Shown here: positions 21,162 through 32,749 of the stretch, piece after piece
How the letters are laid out: each line of letters starts with the position of its first letter
Position numbering within the stretch: position 1 is the stretch's first letter
Assembly (NCBI RefSeq): GCF_004379255.2
Contig: NC_056046.1
Location: 14,074,001 to 14,138,000, forward strand
Length of the DNA stretch: 64,000 nt
Source: Salvia splendens
Lineage: Eukaryota; Streptophyta; Magnoliopsida; Lamiales; Lamiaceae
Direction of reading: 5' to 3'
Program-made: the position numbers and the translations under genes
The notes under the pieces: generated by a model
Database searches by the model: none
What the model was told of the DNA's origin: nothing
What the model saw: the letters and a program-made list of their open reading frames with translations, nothing else

Positions 21162-23065
21162 TCAACGAGGCAACGACGACGACGAGCCTCCACCACCATT
21201 AACCGGAGCCCACGCTGACACTGCGTAAAGAGGCTGATCCGACCAGTTCAGGGTCAGTGACGAGGACGAGGACGACCCTTGCTGCACTTCCACCCTATAA
21301 TTGTGGTTAGAAGAGTACATCTTCAACATCATCTGCCCTTGAAGCAGCTCTCTTTCACTAACTCCAACGCAACGAAACCCTCCTTGCTCCATCAGCTGCT
21401 GCCACTTGTCAAACTTCTCGTGCCTCTCAAACCGTTTGTCGCCCCTCACAACCTATGATGTTCCTTATTTCCCGCCCGAACATCTCTTCAATCTTCATCC
21501 TTGACGGACTCTCCAAGGTGAGGTTCGAATCAATGGAGTCATATACGGCCGAGTAGTACTTGAGTGAATTGAAAAGCCTCGCATCAAAAGTGGCCTCATT
21601 GTGTGCTGCTTCCTGCTCGGCCATTACAACCACTTGAGCATTGCTGCTTCTGATCAACCCCAAAAACTCTCTCAACGCGCTGCCTTCGTATAGCATCTTA
21701 TGCAGCTGAAACACGCTGTTCGCCACCACTGTCTCCTTCTCCTTCACATGAAGCATCCACAGCCTCACATCTTCTAGCCTATCAACCACTGGATGGAACT
21801 GAAAGGGGAGATTAAACGCCTCAGCAAACCCGGCTAGCCTATCCCCTGTCTCCATCAGCTCCTGCTTTGACTCACCAATGCCTGTGATCCTCACGTGGCT
21901 CGGAGGGCTTGCTCTAGAGGCCAAGCTCTGGAACAAACTAGGCCACTGTAGGCCTTGCTTGATGTCAAAATCAATGATGTGAACCCTGTCCTTCCCTTCC
22001 AACGCCCTCAGCAGGATCTCGTTGCAAGTAAAATGCACGAACTTGGTGATCGGGCTCACTTGATTTAAGACCCTCAACGCATCATCATCTACGTGCTCAA
22101 GCTCACGAGGAGGCGTGATGTGGAACAGTTGAGGCCATAGCCTTGCAACGCGCAGGGCCAAGGCCTCGGTTGAAGTAGGCGATGAGGCGATGTAGAGGGG
22201 AACCTCGTGGGGAGGCAAGCTTGCCGAGCCTAGCAAGGCAATGGCTGGCTGCAGCAATGTTCTTGGAGCCTATTTGCTCAACACAAGCCACAACTAAGTC
22301 GATCAACTCGACACACTCATGCTCCCTTTGGCTACTCCCATTGTGCCCCGCCACGACCTCGCTCGGATTGCGAGAAGACGAGCCATTGCCAACGGCCTCA
22401 CGCTCGACCGTGGGGTTACTACTGCCCAACCCAAGAGCCAGGCTGTGACTACCCGAGGAAGTGCTCGAAGAACCCGAGGCTGAGACCTCCCTGTGAGGAT
22501 GCACATCCTTAGACATCCCTGAATCAGTAACCTCAGTCACAACAGAATCAAACCAAGGGACGTTCGACAAAGGCGGGAGAGGAGGCAGGTCGAAGAACCC
22601 CCTCTCGTCTCTCTCCTCACCTGAGCATGAGAGAGAGAAAGGCACCTGAGGTGTAGCTGCATGTAACCAGAAATCATCACTGCTCAAAAACTAACCTGAT
22701 TCTTCCTCAGATTTACCATTGCCACTTTTCCTCTTTTTCACTCTGCTCATGTAATTACTCCCTTCATCTGTAGCTGCATATCTCTTCTTACTCCTCCCCC
22801 AAAACTCACCCCTTCTCTCTGCTGCAACAGGAGGGAGCTTGATGTTCTGCCTCAGAGAACTCTTGGACTCAATACCCTTATCAACTGAAATCCCAACCTG
22901 CCTAACTAGCTGCCGTCGCGACGCCTCTTTCCGACCGAAGCTACATGGCAAATCCAACCTCTGTGTGCTCATGGCAGGTATATGGCAAGCTTGAAACTGT
23001 GCAGATGCTTCACTCCTCAATCTATGCCTTGGTGACAGCAATGTAGAAGAACAACCAGCCAACAT
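21162..23065 (-). pseudogene. SCL28: SCL28 (GRAS family) broken duplicate
   Basis: Aligned with the intact copy at 30666-32558, this copy has three inactivating changes: CAG to TAG at about codon 126 (22693-22691), so the N-terminal frame ends EESG; a 1-bp T insertion near 22169 in the LHRI region (AYFTEALAL is disrupted); and a 1-bp T insertion near 21440 (GCEGRQ then frameshift before RFERHEKFDKW). Everything else is nearly identical, including VHIIDFDIKQGLQWPS. It keeps a longer 5' flank, with a GT microsatellite, that the intact copy lacks. Either the second copy made it redundant, or the frameshifts are assembly errors; the nonsense codon is less easily explained that way. Confidence 0.85.
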
Positions 23066-23833
23066 TCTTCACACCCTAAAACCCCCAAATAGTGTTGTTC
23101 CTTCACTTTTTTTTTTCCTTCTTCCTTGTCTAAAACTCCAAATGCACTCACCCTTTTCTATCAGAAATTTCCACTCCAGGTTCTCTATGATTGTATACTT
23201 CCCAAACTATGTGACAATTTACACTTACAATCATATATGCCAAGAAAATTGTATTATATGAGGAGAAATCAAGAAAAACGGAACAATGTGTGCTATAGTG
23301 AGTGTGTGTGAGTTTCAAGGAAATGAAAAAACCAAGAAAGAATGAAAAAAAAGGGAATCCGATGTCCAAACAAATCGAACAAACCTCTCAAACCTCTCCT
23401 CTCTCTCAGTGTGTGTGTGTGTGTGTGTGTGTTTATATATGTTTTTCTGTGTCCTATATGAATGCTCAGAGATGCTTATATGATATGTGCAGTAAAGAAT
23501 CGAAAGAATTTATGATAAACAAATTGAAAACAGCAACGCCACCAAATCAAAAAATCAAAGAATTTAACAAATCAGTACATCAACATTCAAACCTATCTAG
23601 AAAGAGAAAAATGATAATCGGATTCCTCGACATTCAAAGCTGAAAAATCATTCGCAAGAATCGAGATTCTCCATCAAACCAGGCAAGAAAGCAGTAACGA
23701 AGCATTCGCATCTCCAATCAATTTTGCAGCTGAAAAACACAGAAAATGAATGATGATCAATACTTTTGTTAGGGAATGAAAAGTGAAAGTACGAACAATT
23801 CAAGAATAAAAATATTTATTTTTAACAAAATAA
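23066..23833. other. 5' flank of the broken SCL28 copy
   Basis: Leader and probable promoter DNA with CT-rich tracts and a (GT)n run at 23409-23432. Only the first roughly 105 bp are shared with the intact copy. No other gene is seen. Confidence 0.5.
23409..23432. repeat. (GT)n microsatellite
   Basis: Twelve GT units upstream of the broken SCL28 copy. Confidence 0.9.
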
Positions 23834-25058
23834 GAGAAATTTCAGAATAAGGGGTTAAATTCGCCGACCTTTCGTAATTAGGGATTCAATTCACTGGCCT
23901 TTCGTAATTTAGGATCGAGGCAATGCGTATTCTCCATAATAAGGGATTTGTGATATTTTATCTTATTTATGCTCGTTTTTAATATTATTTCTCTCTAATC
24001 ATTTATCAATTGCCTAAATTACCCCCTTTAAATTTTTACCTAAATTATACTTCATAAAAATTTCAGCAACCTAAATTCTATTTCATAAAAGTTCGCCGTT
24101 TCATCTCCTCTTTTCCTCACTCTGCCCGTTTCACCTCTCCCCAATTTTTTGGGATCTATTTTTCAGCGCATGAAATTGGAGCAGTATATACAATTAATTA
24201 TTCTTGAGTATTCACGGTGATGATTTTCTTCGACCTAATTTGTTTTTAACTGTCGGTGCACATAACCTAAATACATCACCTAAATTTTTGTCCGTCATAT
24301 TTGTCTCACAATAAATAAATGTTTCTAGATTGCATATGATTAAAAACTAGCCACTTTTTCAGTTAATAGCATAGTTTGTTAGTTAAAAGTGATTGATAAA
24401 TGCTTTTGAACACAATTATTAATTAGAGTATTAATTAAGGAACTGTTCACGTAAATATATGAGTAAATAGCAAGCATTTGGTACTAGCTCTGAACGTATG
24501 GGATTCCAACATAATTCAAACTTTTACTGTATCAAGCAGGCTTTCTTAATCTCTTCTCCCACTATATACTTAACAGGTTAAGAGTGTGCTTGATCCTTGT
24601 GAAGATGAAAATAATGATAATCAAGATGAAGTAATAAGCTTGGGAGCTGATTCACTCCAAAAAGATGGAGATAGTGAATAGGACAGTGAGGTATTATTAG
24701 GTTGATTGCATTTTGGTTCTCTTGTTTCAGTGATTTCTGGTTGTTGTAAACTGAAGTACAATCATCTTGTTTGGATATATAAGAACTTGTCTTTTTTTCT
24801 TCTAATTCAGACGAGTAATTCAGATGCTGAAATTTTTATGAAGTATAATTTAGGTAAAAATTTGAAGGGAGTAATTTAGGCAATTGATAAATGATTAAAG
24901 GGAAATAATATTAAAAAAGAATATAAATAAGATAAAATATCACAAATCCCTTATTATGGAGAATGCGCATGCCTCGATACTAAATTACGAAAGGCCAGCA
25001 AATTGAATCCCTAATTACGAAAGGTCAGCGAATTTAACCCCTTATTCCAAAATTTCTC
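23834..25058. mobile_element. Mutator-like element with long inverted repeats and 9-bp duplication
   Basis: Inverted repeats of roughly 230 bp start GAGAAATTTCAGAATAAGGG and end with its near reverse complement. A perfect 9-bp direct repeat ACAAAATAA flanks it (23825-23833, 25059-25067). The 700-bp interior (about 24120-24810) holds exon-like pieces at 24580-24690 and 24811-24855 with AG/GT borders and an acidic Asp/Glu/Asn-rich translation, ended by a TAG. Non-autonomous, 1225 bp. Confidence 0.85.
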
Positions 25059-25067
25059 ACAAAATAA

Positions 25068-26080
25068 AGAGACTTTTATACTACTAATATAAGAGAAACT
25101 TTCTTTCTAAAAAAATTAATAGCGCTCATAAGGAATCTAAAATTAAGATCAATTCTTAATTATTATTAGATTAGCGATATAATAATAAGTATTTATATTT
25201 TAAATTTAAATAATTATTAAATTAAATTAATGGATATTAATGTCAATTCTCTCTTGCTAAAATTATTCCAAAACTTTAAATTTATGTAACTCTCTCGATT
25301 TAAATTATTTTTTCACAAAAAATATATCAAATTAAAAGTAAATTTATAAGGAGTCTAACGAGATATCAATTGCATATGCTCCAACGACGTTCGAATGATG
25401 AAATCTGAGAATTTTTATTTCAATTTTCGTATATGTGATAAACAGATTTTTTCAACAGATACATCAAAAAATTTCAATATAATGCATGTAAAATCTCAAT
25501 AAAACCTTGTAAAATCTCAATAAAACTGTGTTGATATTTTCGTATACTTGTGTTGAAATATTTATGTCATTGTCTTGATATTTTTAATACACTATATTGA
25601 TATAAATAAAAAACATGAAAATTATGATATGATATCAGAATGACAATCTTACCCTTTGTTGATATTTTGTCTGCTATTTATTGAAATTCGTAAGGTTTAA
25701 TCTCATCCATTCATTATAAATCTAAGAGTGTAGATTTTATATTAATTTTGGATTATGATGCTATAAGCAATAGAATAGGCCCCCTTCTTCCCTTCTTTAA
25801 AAATACTTCTATTCCATTTCTTTTCAAGTCTCTTAAAAGTAGAATTTTTTTAATTTTAGAAAGCATATTCTCTGTAACGAGGTAAGACTCATTCTTTATT
25901 AATAATATTTTATTGTTTTTCATCTTTTTCTATTTTATCAATAATGTATTAAGTTTATGTTATTTAAAAATATTTTAATTTAAAAGACGGAAGTATATGC
26001 TACTATATATTTTATGAACAAAGTAAAAAGAAAAATATAATACTCTTCATCAATTTTTTAATCATTTTACTCTTTATTTA
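25068..26080. other. Gene-free interval with a dispersed repeat
   Basis: About 25230-25640 resembles 35000-35360 (shared TCGATTTAAATTATTTTTTC, ATATATCAAATTAAA, TCTAACGAGATATC), so it is a dispersed repeat family. No gene is seen. Confidence 0.55.
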
Positions 26081-26594
26081 CACTAAAACAAAAAAATCGG
26101 ATAAGGACACTTTTAATGCTATTAAGGACTGTAATTTGTGTGTCTAATTACACCACCAACGCTTCATAAAGTGTCCTTATTATTAGTGTTCCAATTAAAA
26201 TTAGAGGACACAAATGAAGCGTCCTATAAAAGTAAAAGATTATGATAATTAGTCTTTAATTTAAAAACGTTTTCTTTTGTGTTTAAATTATATAGTAGTT
26301 ATTTTTAAAATTTACAAACACTAGTAATTACGTCTCGATTTTTGTGTCCCTAAAAGATACTCCCTCCGTTCCCCAAAGTTTGTCCCAGTTTGAACCGACA
26401 CGGGTTTTAAGAAATTTTTTGTACTTTGTATTAAATGGAAGTGTGTAGTGGAATAAGGATCCTACATTGAGAATATTGAGGAGTGTATTTACTGTTCATT
26501 TTTGGAAAGATTCTAATTGGGACAAACTTTGTGCAATGAACGAAAATGGTAAAATGGGACAGACGAACTGAGTGAGTAAATTTTTTTATTAGTG
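26081..26594. mobile_element. CACTA-type MITE with nested Stowaway
   Basis: Starts CACTAAAACAAAAAAATCGG and ends TTTTTTTATTAGTG, flanked by TTA on both sides (26078-26080, 26595-26597), the 3-bp target of CACTA (CMC) elements. Inside are GGACAC/GTGTCC subterminal motifs. A Stowaway MITE (26360-26576) sits in its right half. Confidence 0.65.
26360..26576. mobile_element. Stowaway MITE
   Basis: CTCCCTCCGTTCCCC to GACGAACTGAGTGAG, with TA on each side (26358-26359, 26577-26578). Nested in the CACTA-type MITE. Confidence 0.75.
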
Positions 26595-26942
26595 TTACCA
26601 TTAATTGTCTCACCATACTAATTGGTTTTTATTCAGTTTTGATTCTTTATCCTCCTAACACATGGCCAGACGTCTCGTTTTAAGGATTTTATATAATGAG
26701 TTACGTGTTTAATTTGTCTAATAGTATTAGCATAATTTGTATAACTATCTAAATATTTGCACTTTGGTGCAACTTATATTTTCATGCTTTAATATTAATA
26801 AATTAAGAAGTATATTGAGTTTTAAATTGATACGTTGTTGTAAAAAATAGTGAGTTTTAACAGTATATATCATATTTTTTGGAAAATTTTTATTTATTTC
26901 TTTGATTTACTAGTGTAATTTGGAAAGGCGTGAGGTCGTTAA

Positions 26943-27697
26943 GAGCATCCACAATGACAATAGCTCAGCCATAGACTAGCCACAAACTCCTCTTGCACAT
27001 CATCAACACTAAAAACTCCTCCTGTCACATCATCAGGACAAGCAATAATCTAGCCATAGGCTAGCCACAATAAACAAAATTATAAAAATAACAATTACAC
27101 AAAATACGGAATTCAACTTACGACACAGATACGGGAAATGCAATAATTTTATTTAAATAAAAAAAAGGTACATTAAAAAAAATTACATAATTAAAAAAAA
27201 ACTAACGCCGTGCAGTCCTCCGCGCCCACAACTCTTCAATTAAATCCTTTTGGAGTCGAATATGAGCTTCCACTTGGCGCATGTCGGCATGTGCTTGGAG
27301 GCGGCCGACTTCATCGTGAGGTACCCCACTTCGTACGTTGGGGGCAGCCACGCCATGGCTTGGACCGGCTTCATTATCGTCGTTGGCCCAACTAGTCAGT
27401 TGTATACCTTCATCTTCGACAATCATGTTGTGCATGATAATACAGGCGTACATTATATCAGCAATACATGCGTGCATGAAAATGACGTGCAAATCACGTA
27501 TATATAGTGTTTCGAAAATTACATTAAGCTGGCCGATATCTCGCCGATCGGGAGCCTGCAATGGCGGCCAGCCGATCGGCGAGCGCATCGGCCAGCGCTC
27601 GGGAATTTGGCGCTGGCCGGCTGCAATGGTTCGGCGAGCGGATCGGCCAGCGCCGAGAATCGGCTAGCCGGTCCGCTCGCCGCCATTGTGGATGCTC
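26943..27697 (-). mobile_element. PIF/Harbinger element E, internally deleted derivative
   Basis: Ends GAGCATCCACAATG and CATTGTGGATGCTC form perfect inverted repeats. The flanks are TAA on the left and TTG on the right, so the target duplication has decayed. On the minus strand the leader is joined directly to the last fifth of the transposase gene. GGCCAGCG/GATCGGC motifs fill the 5' subterminal zone (27540-27690) and TAGCC/GGCTA the 3' zone (26960-27075). Confidence 0.85.
27202..27588 (-). pseudogene. C-terminal remnant of a Harbinger transposase
   Basis: From about 27465 the minus strand reads ADIMYACIIMHNMIVEDEG followed by a C-terminus ending ELWARR, nearly the same as the end of the transposase at 14324-15607. 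The upstream 40 codons come from the element's leader. The three catalytic acids are all deleted, so no nuclease can be made. Confidence 0.8.
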
Positions 27698-27700
27698 TTG

Positions 27701-28681
27701 GGCATAGCAGTACGTAAGACAAAAAAAATACTCGTACTATAATATCTTTAACTAATACTTGTTCATGGTGGAAATAATATGTTTGTGTGGTGGAAATAAT
27801 GATGTAATATGATTAGTGAAATTAAAATCATTTGGTAATTGGTTGCACTAACTCATACCATTGTTTTGCATTGTTTCTATTTTTTTATAGATAAATAGCT
27901 TGTCTGATTATAGCACCCAATGCAACACATAAGTATGATAAAATAGTTGACGACGAAGATTTCGATGAGAACGCACCAATTATCAATTTGACTAGATAAA
28001 GGACACAAGTTGATCTTTGATGCATTATCTACACACGTATGATAAAAAATAAAAAACTTTGTTATTTTATAATGGAAGTTTTGTTACATCATATATTGAC
28101 ATGATATAACATATTATGTGATGAAAATTGGCTTCGAAGAAATGAAAGTTACTTAAACTCAAATGAATATAATGCGAGAAATGTATATCCCACAAAATTT
28201 GAAATATTAGGGAAAACATTGCACTTCATATTGTAATATACTTATATTTTGGTAGTCTCGTTTGAACTCCTACAATTATAATTATGTTAATTTGTCTTTA
28301 TCTTTTTTTAAAAAATTCTTTAAAAGCTGCTATATTCTTTATTCTGAAGAAAATATAAGAGCATCACTTTTGTTTTTCTCGATATTATCAATTCTTTCGA
28401 CGCTGATTTTACTTTACTCAACAATCACTTATCTATCCATGGTTTTCATCAATGTTCTTCTAATTCATTTATCTCTCTCATGTAAATCCTACTACCAATA
28501 CTATAATTACTTTTGACAACACCGACATAATATTTCACAGTTATTAAAATTATATTTTGGCCGCCAAATATTAAATTCTTGACTTCGCATTTGAATACTG
28601 ATTCCGTAATTTTGGAAGGTGCAATCTATGACTAATGTCATGCATGCTATTTGCTTATAGGCTTAAAGACTTTCTTATTTA
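27701..28681. other. Gene-free AT-rich interval
   Basis: The 84-codon open frame at 28262-28516 is low-complexity and has no recognisable features. Nothing else is supported. Confidence 0.5.
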
Positions 28682-29201
28682 CTCTATCCGTCCGTGAAAT
28701 GTTGTCCAATTTTACTATTTTGGTCCTTCCGTAAAATATTGTTCACTTTGCTTTTTTTCTTTTTTTGGTAAATGGACCTCATTTTCCACTAACTCATTAC
28801 ACTCACATTCTATTATAAAACTAATACTCCTTTCGTCCCGGCTAAGATGACACATTTCTTGGCCGGCTTTGAATTTTAGTAGTTATTGGTTAATGTGATT
28901 AGTTGAAGAGAGAAAATGTGGGTGTAAGTATTAAAATAGAGAGAGAAAGAAAGATGAGTATTTTAACAGGAGTGAGATAAAATGGTTGGGTGTATCAATA
29001 GGAGAGATAAAGTTTTCAAAAAAGGAAATGTGTCATCTTAGTTGGGACAAACTAAAAAGGAAAAAGTGTCATCTTAAGTGGGACGGAAGGAGTACATAAA
29101 TGTGAGGCCTATATTCCACTAACTTTTTCACTCACTTTTCTTCACATTTCTTAAAACCCTTGTCGAATCAAACATGGACAACATTTTGTGGACAAAGGGA
29201 G
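28682..29201. mobile_element. Stowaway MITE (outer) split by a second Stowaway
   Basis: Outer ends TCTATCCGTCCGTGAAATG and GTGGACAAAGGGAG with TA on both sides. The halves also share ATGTTGTCC/GGACAACAT. The inner element is at 28827-29092. Confidence 0.75.
28827..29092. mobile_element. Stowaway MITE (inner)
   Basis: Ends CTCCTTTCGTCCCGGCTAAG and AAGTGGGACGGAAGGAG, with TA at 28825-28826 and 29093-29094. It belongs to a different sequence subfamily from its host. Confidence 0.8.
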
Positions 29202-29761
29202 TATCTATTAGCATCACTCCATGTTTCTTCATTAGTGATATGCTTTAGTACCTCTCTTCCATTCCATGTGTTATCGACTTATCGACAATGAGCATAGTGT
29301 TGATAACACTTCTGAGCTTCAATCGTTACACCTATAATTACTGAAATATTCGCCTGATAATATCCTAAGAGGTAAAATCAGAAATATCCTAACAATAAAT
29401 ATAAACTGCACAATAAATAAGGATATCGAGTGGTAAGTAATTAATCTACAAGGTAAAACAATCAACTATTCCAATGAAGAAACCAACATAGAACTTGTTC
29501 ATTAATCAAATAATTCATGCTAATATTACATATGACACAGCTTCAATAATCTTGAAAGAAAATACACCGATCACTAAACTCAACAGACACATAAATGAAT
29601 CAAAGAATATAAACCAAAAGACAACTACAAACTATTTATGAAATTGTAGTATATCTCTTGGCCACCTCAAAACAAATGATATCTACAACGAATGAAAAGA
29701 ATGATCAATACCACTTCTCTACCTACGAAGAATAGATCGCAATCTGTTCCTGTTCAAAATA

Positions 29762-30196
29762 ATGACTGATGACAACAACCACCAAGGCAACGACGACGAG
29801 CCTCCACCACCATTAACCGGAGCCCACGCTGACACTGCGTAAAGAGGCTGATCCGACCAGTTCAGGGTCAGTGACGAGGACGAGGACGACCCTTGCTGCA
29901 CTTCCACCCTATAAATGTGGTTAGAAGAGTACATCTTCAACATCATCTGCCCTTGAAGCAGCTCTCTTTCACTACCTCCTACGCAACGAAACCCTCCTTG
30001 CTCCATCAGCTGCTGCCACTTGTCGAACCTCTCGTGCCTCTCAAACCGATGTCGCCCCTCACAACCTATGATGTTCCTTATCTCCCGCCCGAACATCTCT
30101 TCCATCTTCATCCTTGCCGGACTCTCCAAGGGGAGGCTCGAATCAATGGAGTCAAACACGGCCGAGTAGTACTTGAGTGAATTGAAAAGCCTCGCA
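29762..30196 (-). pseudogene. SCL28 3' fragment
   Basis: This encodes only the last 135 or so codons of SCL28, from ARLFNSLKYYSAVFDS through the SAW-region block RFERHERFDKWQQLMEQGGF to AWAPVNGGGG. It is more diverged from the two larger copies than they are from each other. Similarity starts abruptly at 30196 and continues into the shared 3' flank (about 29480-29720). The normal stop is lost (LPR-stop becomes LPW), adding a short read-through tail. Confidence 0.85.
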
Positions 30197-30347
30197 TATA
30201 TACCCCCTCTTGTAGTATATTTTACTATCTTCCACAGATTGATTATCGATAAATCTCTATAACCTAATACACTACGCACTTTGATTAATTGTAATATGTC
30301 CTGGAAACCTAATTTGATAATTTTTACACTTTCTGAAAAAATATGAT

Positions 30348-32647
30348 ATCGAGAGGCAAGTAAGTATTACAACGCAATAACCAACATTGAACTTTTTCAT
30401 TAATCATGTTATTACATATGACAACCTCTATAATCTTCAAAAAAATATTTCGATCACTAAATGCAACAAATACATAGAAACGAATCAAAGAATATAAACC
30501 AAACAAAACTACAAACCTATGTAGCATTAAATTATATCTCATGACTACCTCAAAGCAAATGATATCTGCAACGAATGAAAGAATGATCAATACCATTTTT
30601 CTACCTACAAAGAATCGATTATATCTGTTTCTGTTTAAAAGAATGACTGAAGACGACCACCACCATCAACGAGGCAACGACGAAGAGCCTCCACCACCAT
30701 TAACCGGAGCCCATGCTGACACTGCGTAAAGAGGCTGATCTGACCAGCTAAGGATCATAGACGAGGACGAGGACGACCCTTGCTGCACTTCCACCCTATA
30801 ATTGTGGTTAGAAGAGTACATCTTCAACATCATCTGTCCTTGAAGCAGCTCTCTTTCACTAACTCCAACGCAACGAAACCCTCCTTGCTCCATCAGCTGC
30901 TGCCACTTGTCAAACTTCTCGTGCCTCTCAAACCGTTGTCGCCCCTCACAACCTATGATGTTCCTTATTTCCCGCCCGAACATCTCTTCAATCTTCATCC
31001 TTGACGGACTCTCCAAGGTGAGGTTCGAATCAATGGAGTCAAACACGGCCGAGTAGTACTTGAGTGAATTGAAAAGCCTAGCATCAAAAGTGGCCTCATT
31101 GTGTGCTGCTTCCTGCTCTGCCATTACAACCACTTGAGCATTGCTGCTTCTGATCAACCCCAAAAACTCTCTCAACGCGCTGCCTTCGTATAGCATCTTA
31201 TGCAGCTGAAACACGCTGTTCGCCACCACTGTCTCCTTCTCCTTCACATGAAGCATCCACAGCCTCACATCTTCTAGCCTATCAACCACTGGATGGAACT
31301 GAAAGGGGAGATTAAAAGCCTCAGCAAACCCGGCTAGCCTATCCCCTGTCTCCATCAGCTCCTGCTTTGACTCACCAATGCCTGTGATCCTCACGTGGCT
31401 CGGAGGGCTTGCTCTAGAGGCCAAGCTCTGGAACAAACTAGGCCACTGTAGGCCTTGCTTGATGTCAAAATCAATGATGTGAACCCTGTCCTTCCCTTCC
31501 AACGCCCTCAGCAGGATCTCGTTGCAAGTAAAATGCACGAACTTGGTGATCGGGCTCACTTGATTTAAGACCCTCAACGCATCATCATCTACGTGCTCAA
31601 GCTCACGAGGAGGCGTGATGTGGAACACTTGAGGCCATAGCCTTGCAACGCGCAGGGCCAAGGCCTCGGTGAAGTAGGCGATGAGGCGATGTAGAGGGGA
31701 ACCTCGTGGGGAGGCAAGCTCGCCGAGCCTAGCAAGGCAATGGCTGACTGCAGCAATGTTCTTGGAGCCTATTTGCTCAACACAAGCCACAACTAAGTTG
31801 ATCAACTCGACACACTCAGGCTCTCTCTGGCTACTCCCATTATGCCCCGCCACGACCTCGCTCGGATTGCGAGAAGACGAGCCATTGCCAGCGGCCTCAC
31901 GCTCGACCGTGGGGTTACTACTGCCCAACCCAAGAGCCAGGTTGTGACTACCCGAGGAAGTGCTCGAAGAACCCGAGGCTGAGACCTCCCTGTGAGGATG
32001 CACATCCTTAGACATCCCTGAATCAGTAACCTCAGTCACAACAGAGTCAAACCAAGGGATGTTCGACAAAGGCGGGAGAGGAGGCGGGTCGAAGCACCCC
32101 CTCTCCTCACCTGAGCATGAGAGAGAGAAAGGCACCTGAGGTGCATTAGCATGGAACCAGAAATCCTCACTGCTCATAAACTGACCTGATTCCTCTACAC
32201 ATTTCCCATTGCCATTTTTTCTCTTCTTCACTCTGCCCATGTAGTTACTCCTTTCATCTGTAGCTGCATATCTCTTCTTACTCCTAGCACAAAACTCATC
32301 CCCTCTCTTTGCTGCAACAGGAGGGAGCTTGATGCTCTCCCTCAAAGAACTCTTGGACTCAATACCCTTATCAACTGAAATCCCAATCTGCCTAACTGGC
32401 TGTGGCCGTGACGACGCCTCTTTCCGCCCGAAGCTACAAGGCAAATCCAACCTCTGTGTGGTCATGGCAGGGATGTGGCAAGCTTGAAACTGTGCGGATG
32501 CTTCACTCCTCAATCTATGCCTTGGTGACAACAATGTAGAAGAACAACCAGCCAACATTCTTCACACCCTAAAACCTCCAGTTCCTTTCCTTTTTTCTCT
32601 CTCCCTTGTCTAAACTCCTAATACACTCACCCTTTTTTATCAGAAAC
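30348..32647 (-). repeat. SCL28 duplication unit 2
   Basis: Partner of 18907-23172. It retains the unfilled Harbinger target (TGA at 30542-30544). At the 5' side the similarity ends near 32647, only about 90 bp upstream of the ATG, where unrelated CTCCTCCTGCGG-repeat DNA begins. Confidence 0.85.
30666..32558 (-). CDS. SCL28: SCARECROW-LIKE 28, GRAS-family transcriptional regulator (intact copy)
   Basis: An intronless 630-residue protein begins MLAGCSSTLLSPRHRLRSEA, the N-terminal signature of SCL28. Residues 1-245 are disordered, with basic RVKKRKN (109-115) and Ser-rich runs. The GRAS domain follows: LHRI with CVELINLVVACVEQ (249-262), VHIIDFDIKQGLQWPS (359-374), LHRII, a PFYRE-like region, and a SAW region ending near 615. 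In Arabidopsis SCL28 is a nuclear regulator of the G2/M programme and cell size; that role is inherited by homology. The start matches the family N-terminus. Only about 90 bp of upstream sequence is shared with the broken copy at 21162-23065, so its promoter may differ from the ancestral one. Confidence 0.92.
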   Translation of the reverse strand: MLAGCSSTLLSPRHRLRSEASAQFQACHIPAMTTQRLDLPCSFGRKEASSRPQPVRQIGISVDKGIESKSSLRESIKLPPVAAKRGDEFCARSKKRYAATDERSNYMGRVKKRKNGNGKCVEESGQFMSSEDFWFHANAPQVPFSLSCSGEERGCFDPPPLPPLSNIPWFDSVVTEVTDSGMSKDVHPHREVSASGSSSTSSGSHNLALGLGSSNPTVEREAAGNGSSSRNPSEVVAGHNGSSQREPECVELINLVVACVEQIGSKNIAAVSHCLARLGELASPRGSPLHRLIAYFTEALALRVARLWPQVFHITPPRELEHVDDDALRVLNQVSPITKFVHFTCNEILLRALEGKDRVHIIDFDIKQGLQWPSLFQSLASRASPPSHVRITGIGESKQELMETGDRLAGFAEAFNLPFQFHPVVDRLEDVRLWMLHVKEKETVVANSVFQLHKMLYEGSALREFLGLIRSSNAQVVVMAEQEAAHNEATFDARLFNSLKYYSAVFDSIDSNLTLESPSRMKIEEMFGREIRNIIGCEGRQRFERHEKFDKWQQLMEQGGFRCVGVSERELLQGQMMLKMYSSNHNYRVEVQQGSSSSSSMILSWSDQPLYAVSAWAPVNGGGGSSSLPR

Positions 32648-32650
32648 TCC

Positions 32651-32749
32651 CTCCTCCTGCGGCACCCACGCCGCTGCTTCTCGTCTTTCTCTCTATGTTT
32701 CTCGATGTTTCCTCAGCCCCTCCTCCTGCGGTACCCACGCCGCTGCTTC
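32651..32749. repeat. Short direct repeat in the SCL28 upstream region
   Basis: CCTCCTCCTGCGG(C/T)ACCCACGCCGC occurs at about 32651 and 32719, about 68 bp apart, right where similarity to the other SCL28 copy ends. From 32750 to 33190 no gene is seen. Confidence 0.7.

Larger units (their letters stand above)
18907..23172 (-). repeat. SCL28 duplication unit 1
   Basis: This segment aligns with 30348-32647 from the shared GAGAGGCAAGTA in the 3' flank through the gene to ACCCTTTTCTATCAGAAA in the 5' flank. It differs mainly by the 1.9-kb insertion at 19100-21038 and small indels. Both boundaries are abrupt. Confidence 0.85.

Noticed and set aside
23302..23643. 113-codon plus-strand frame upstream of the SCL28 duplicate
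   Set aside because: It spans a GT microsatellite and lies in the leader/promoter of the opposite strand; no family similarity.
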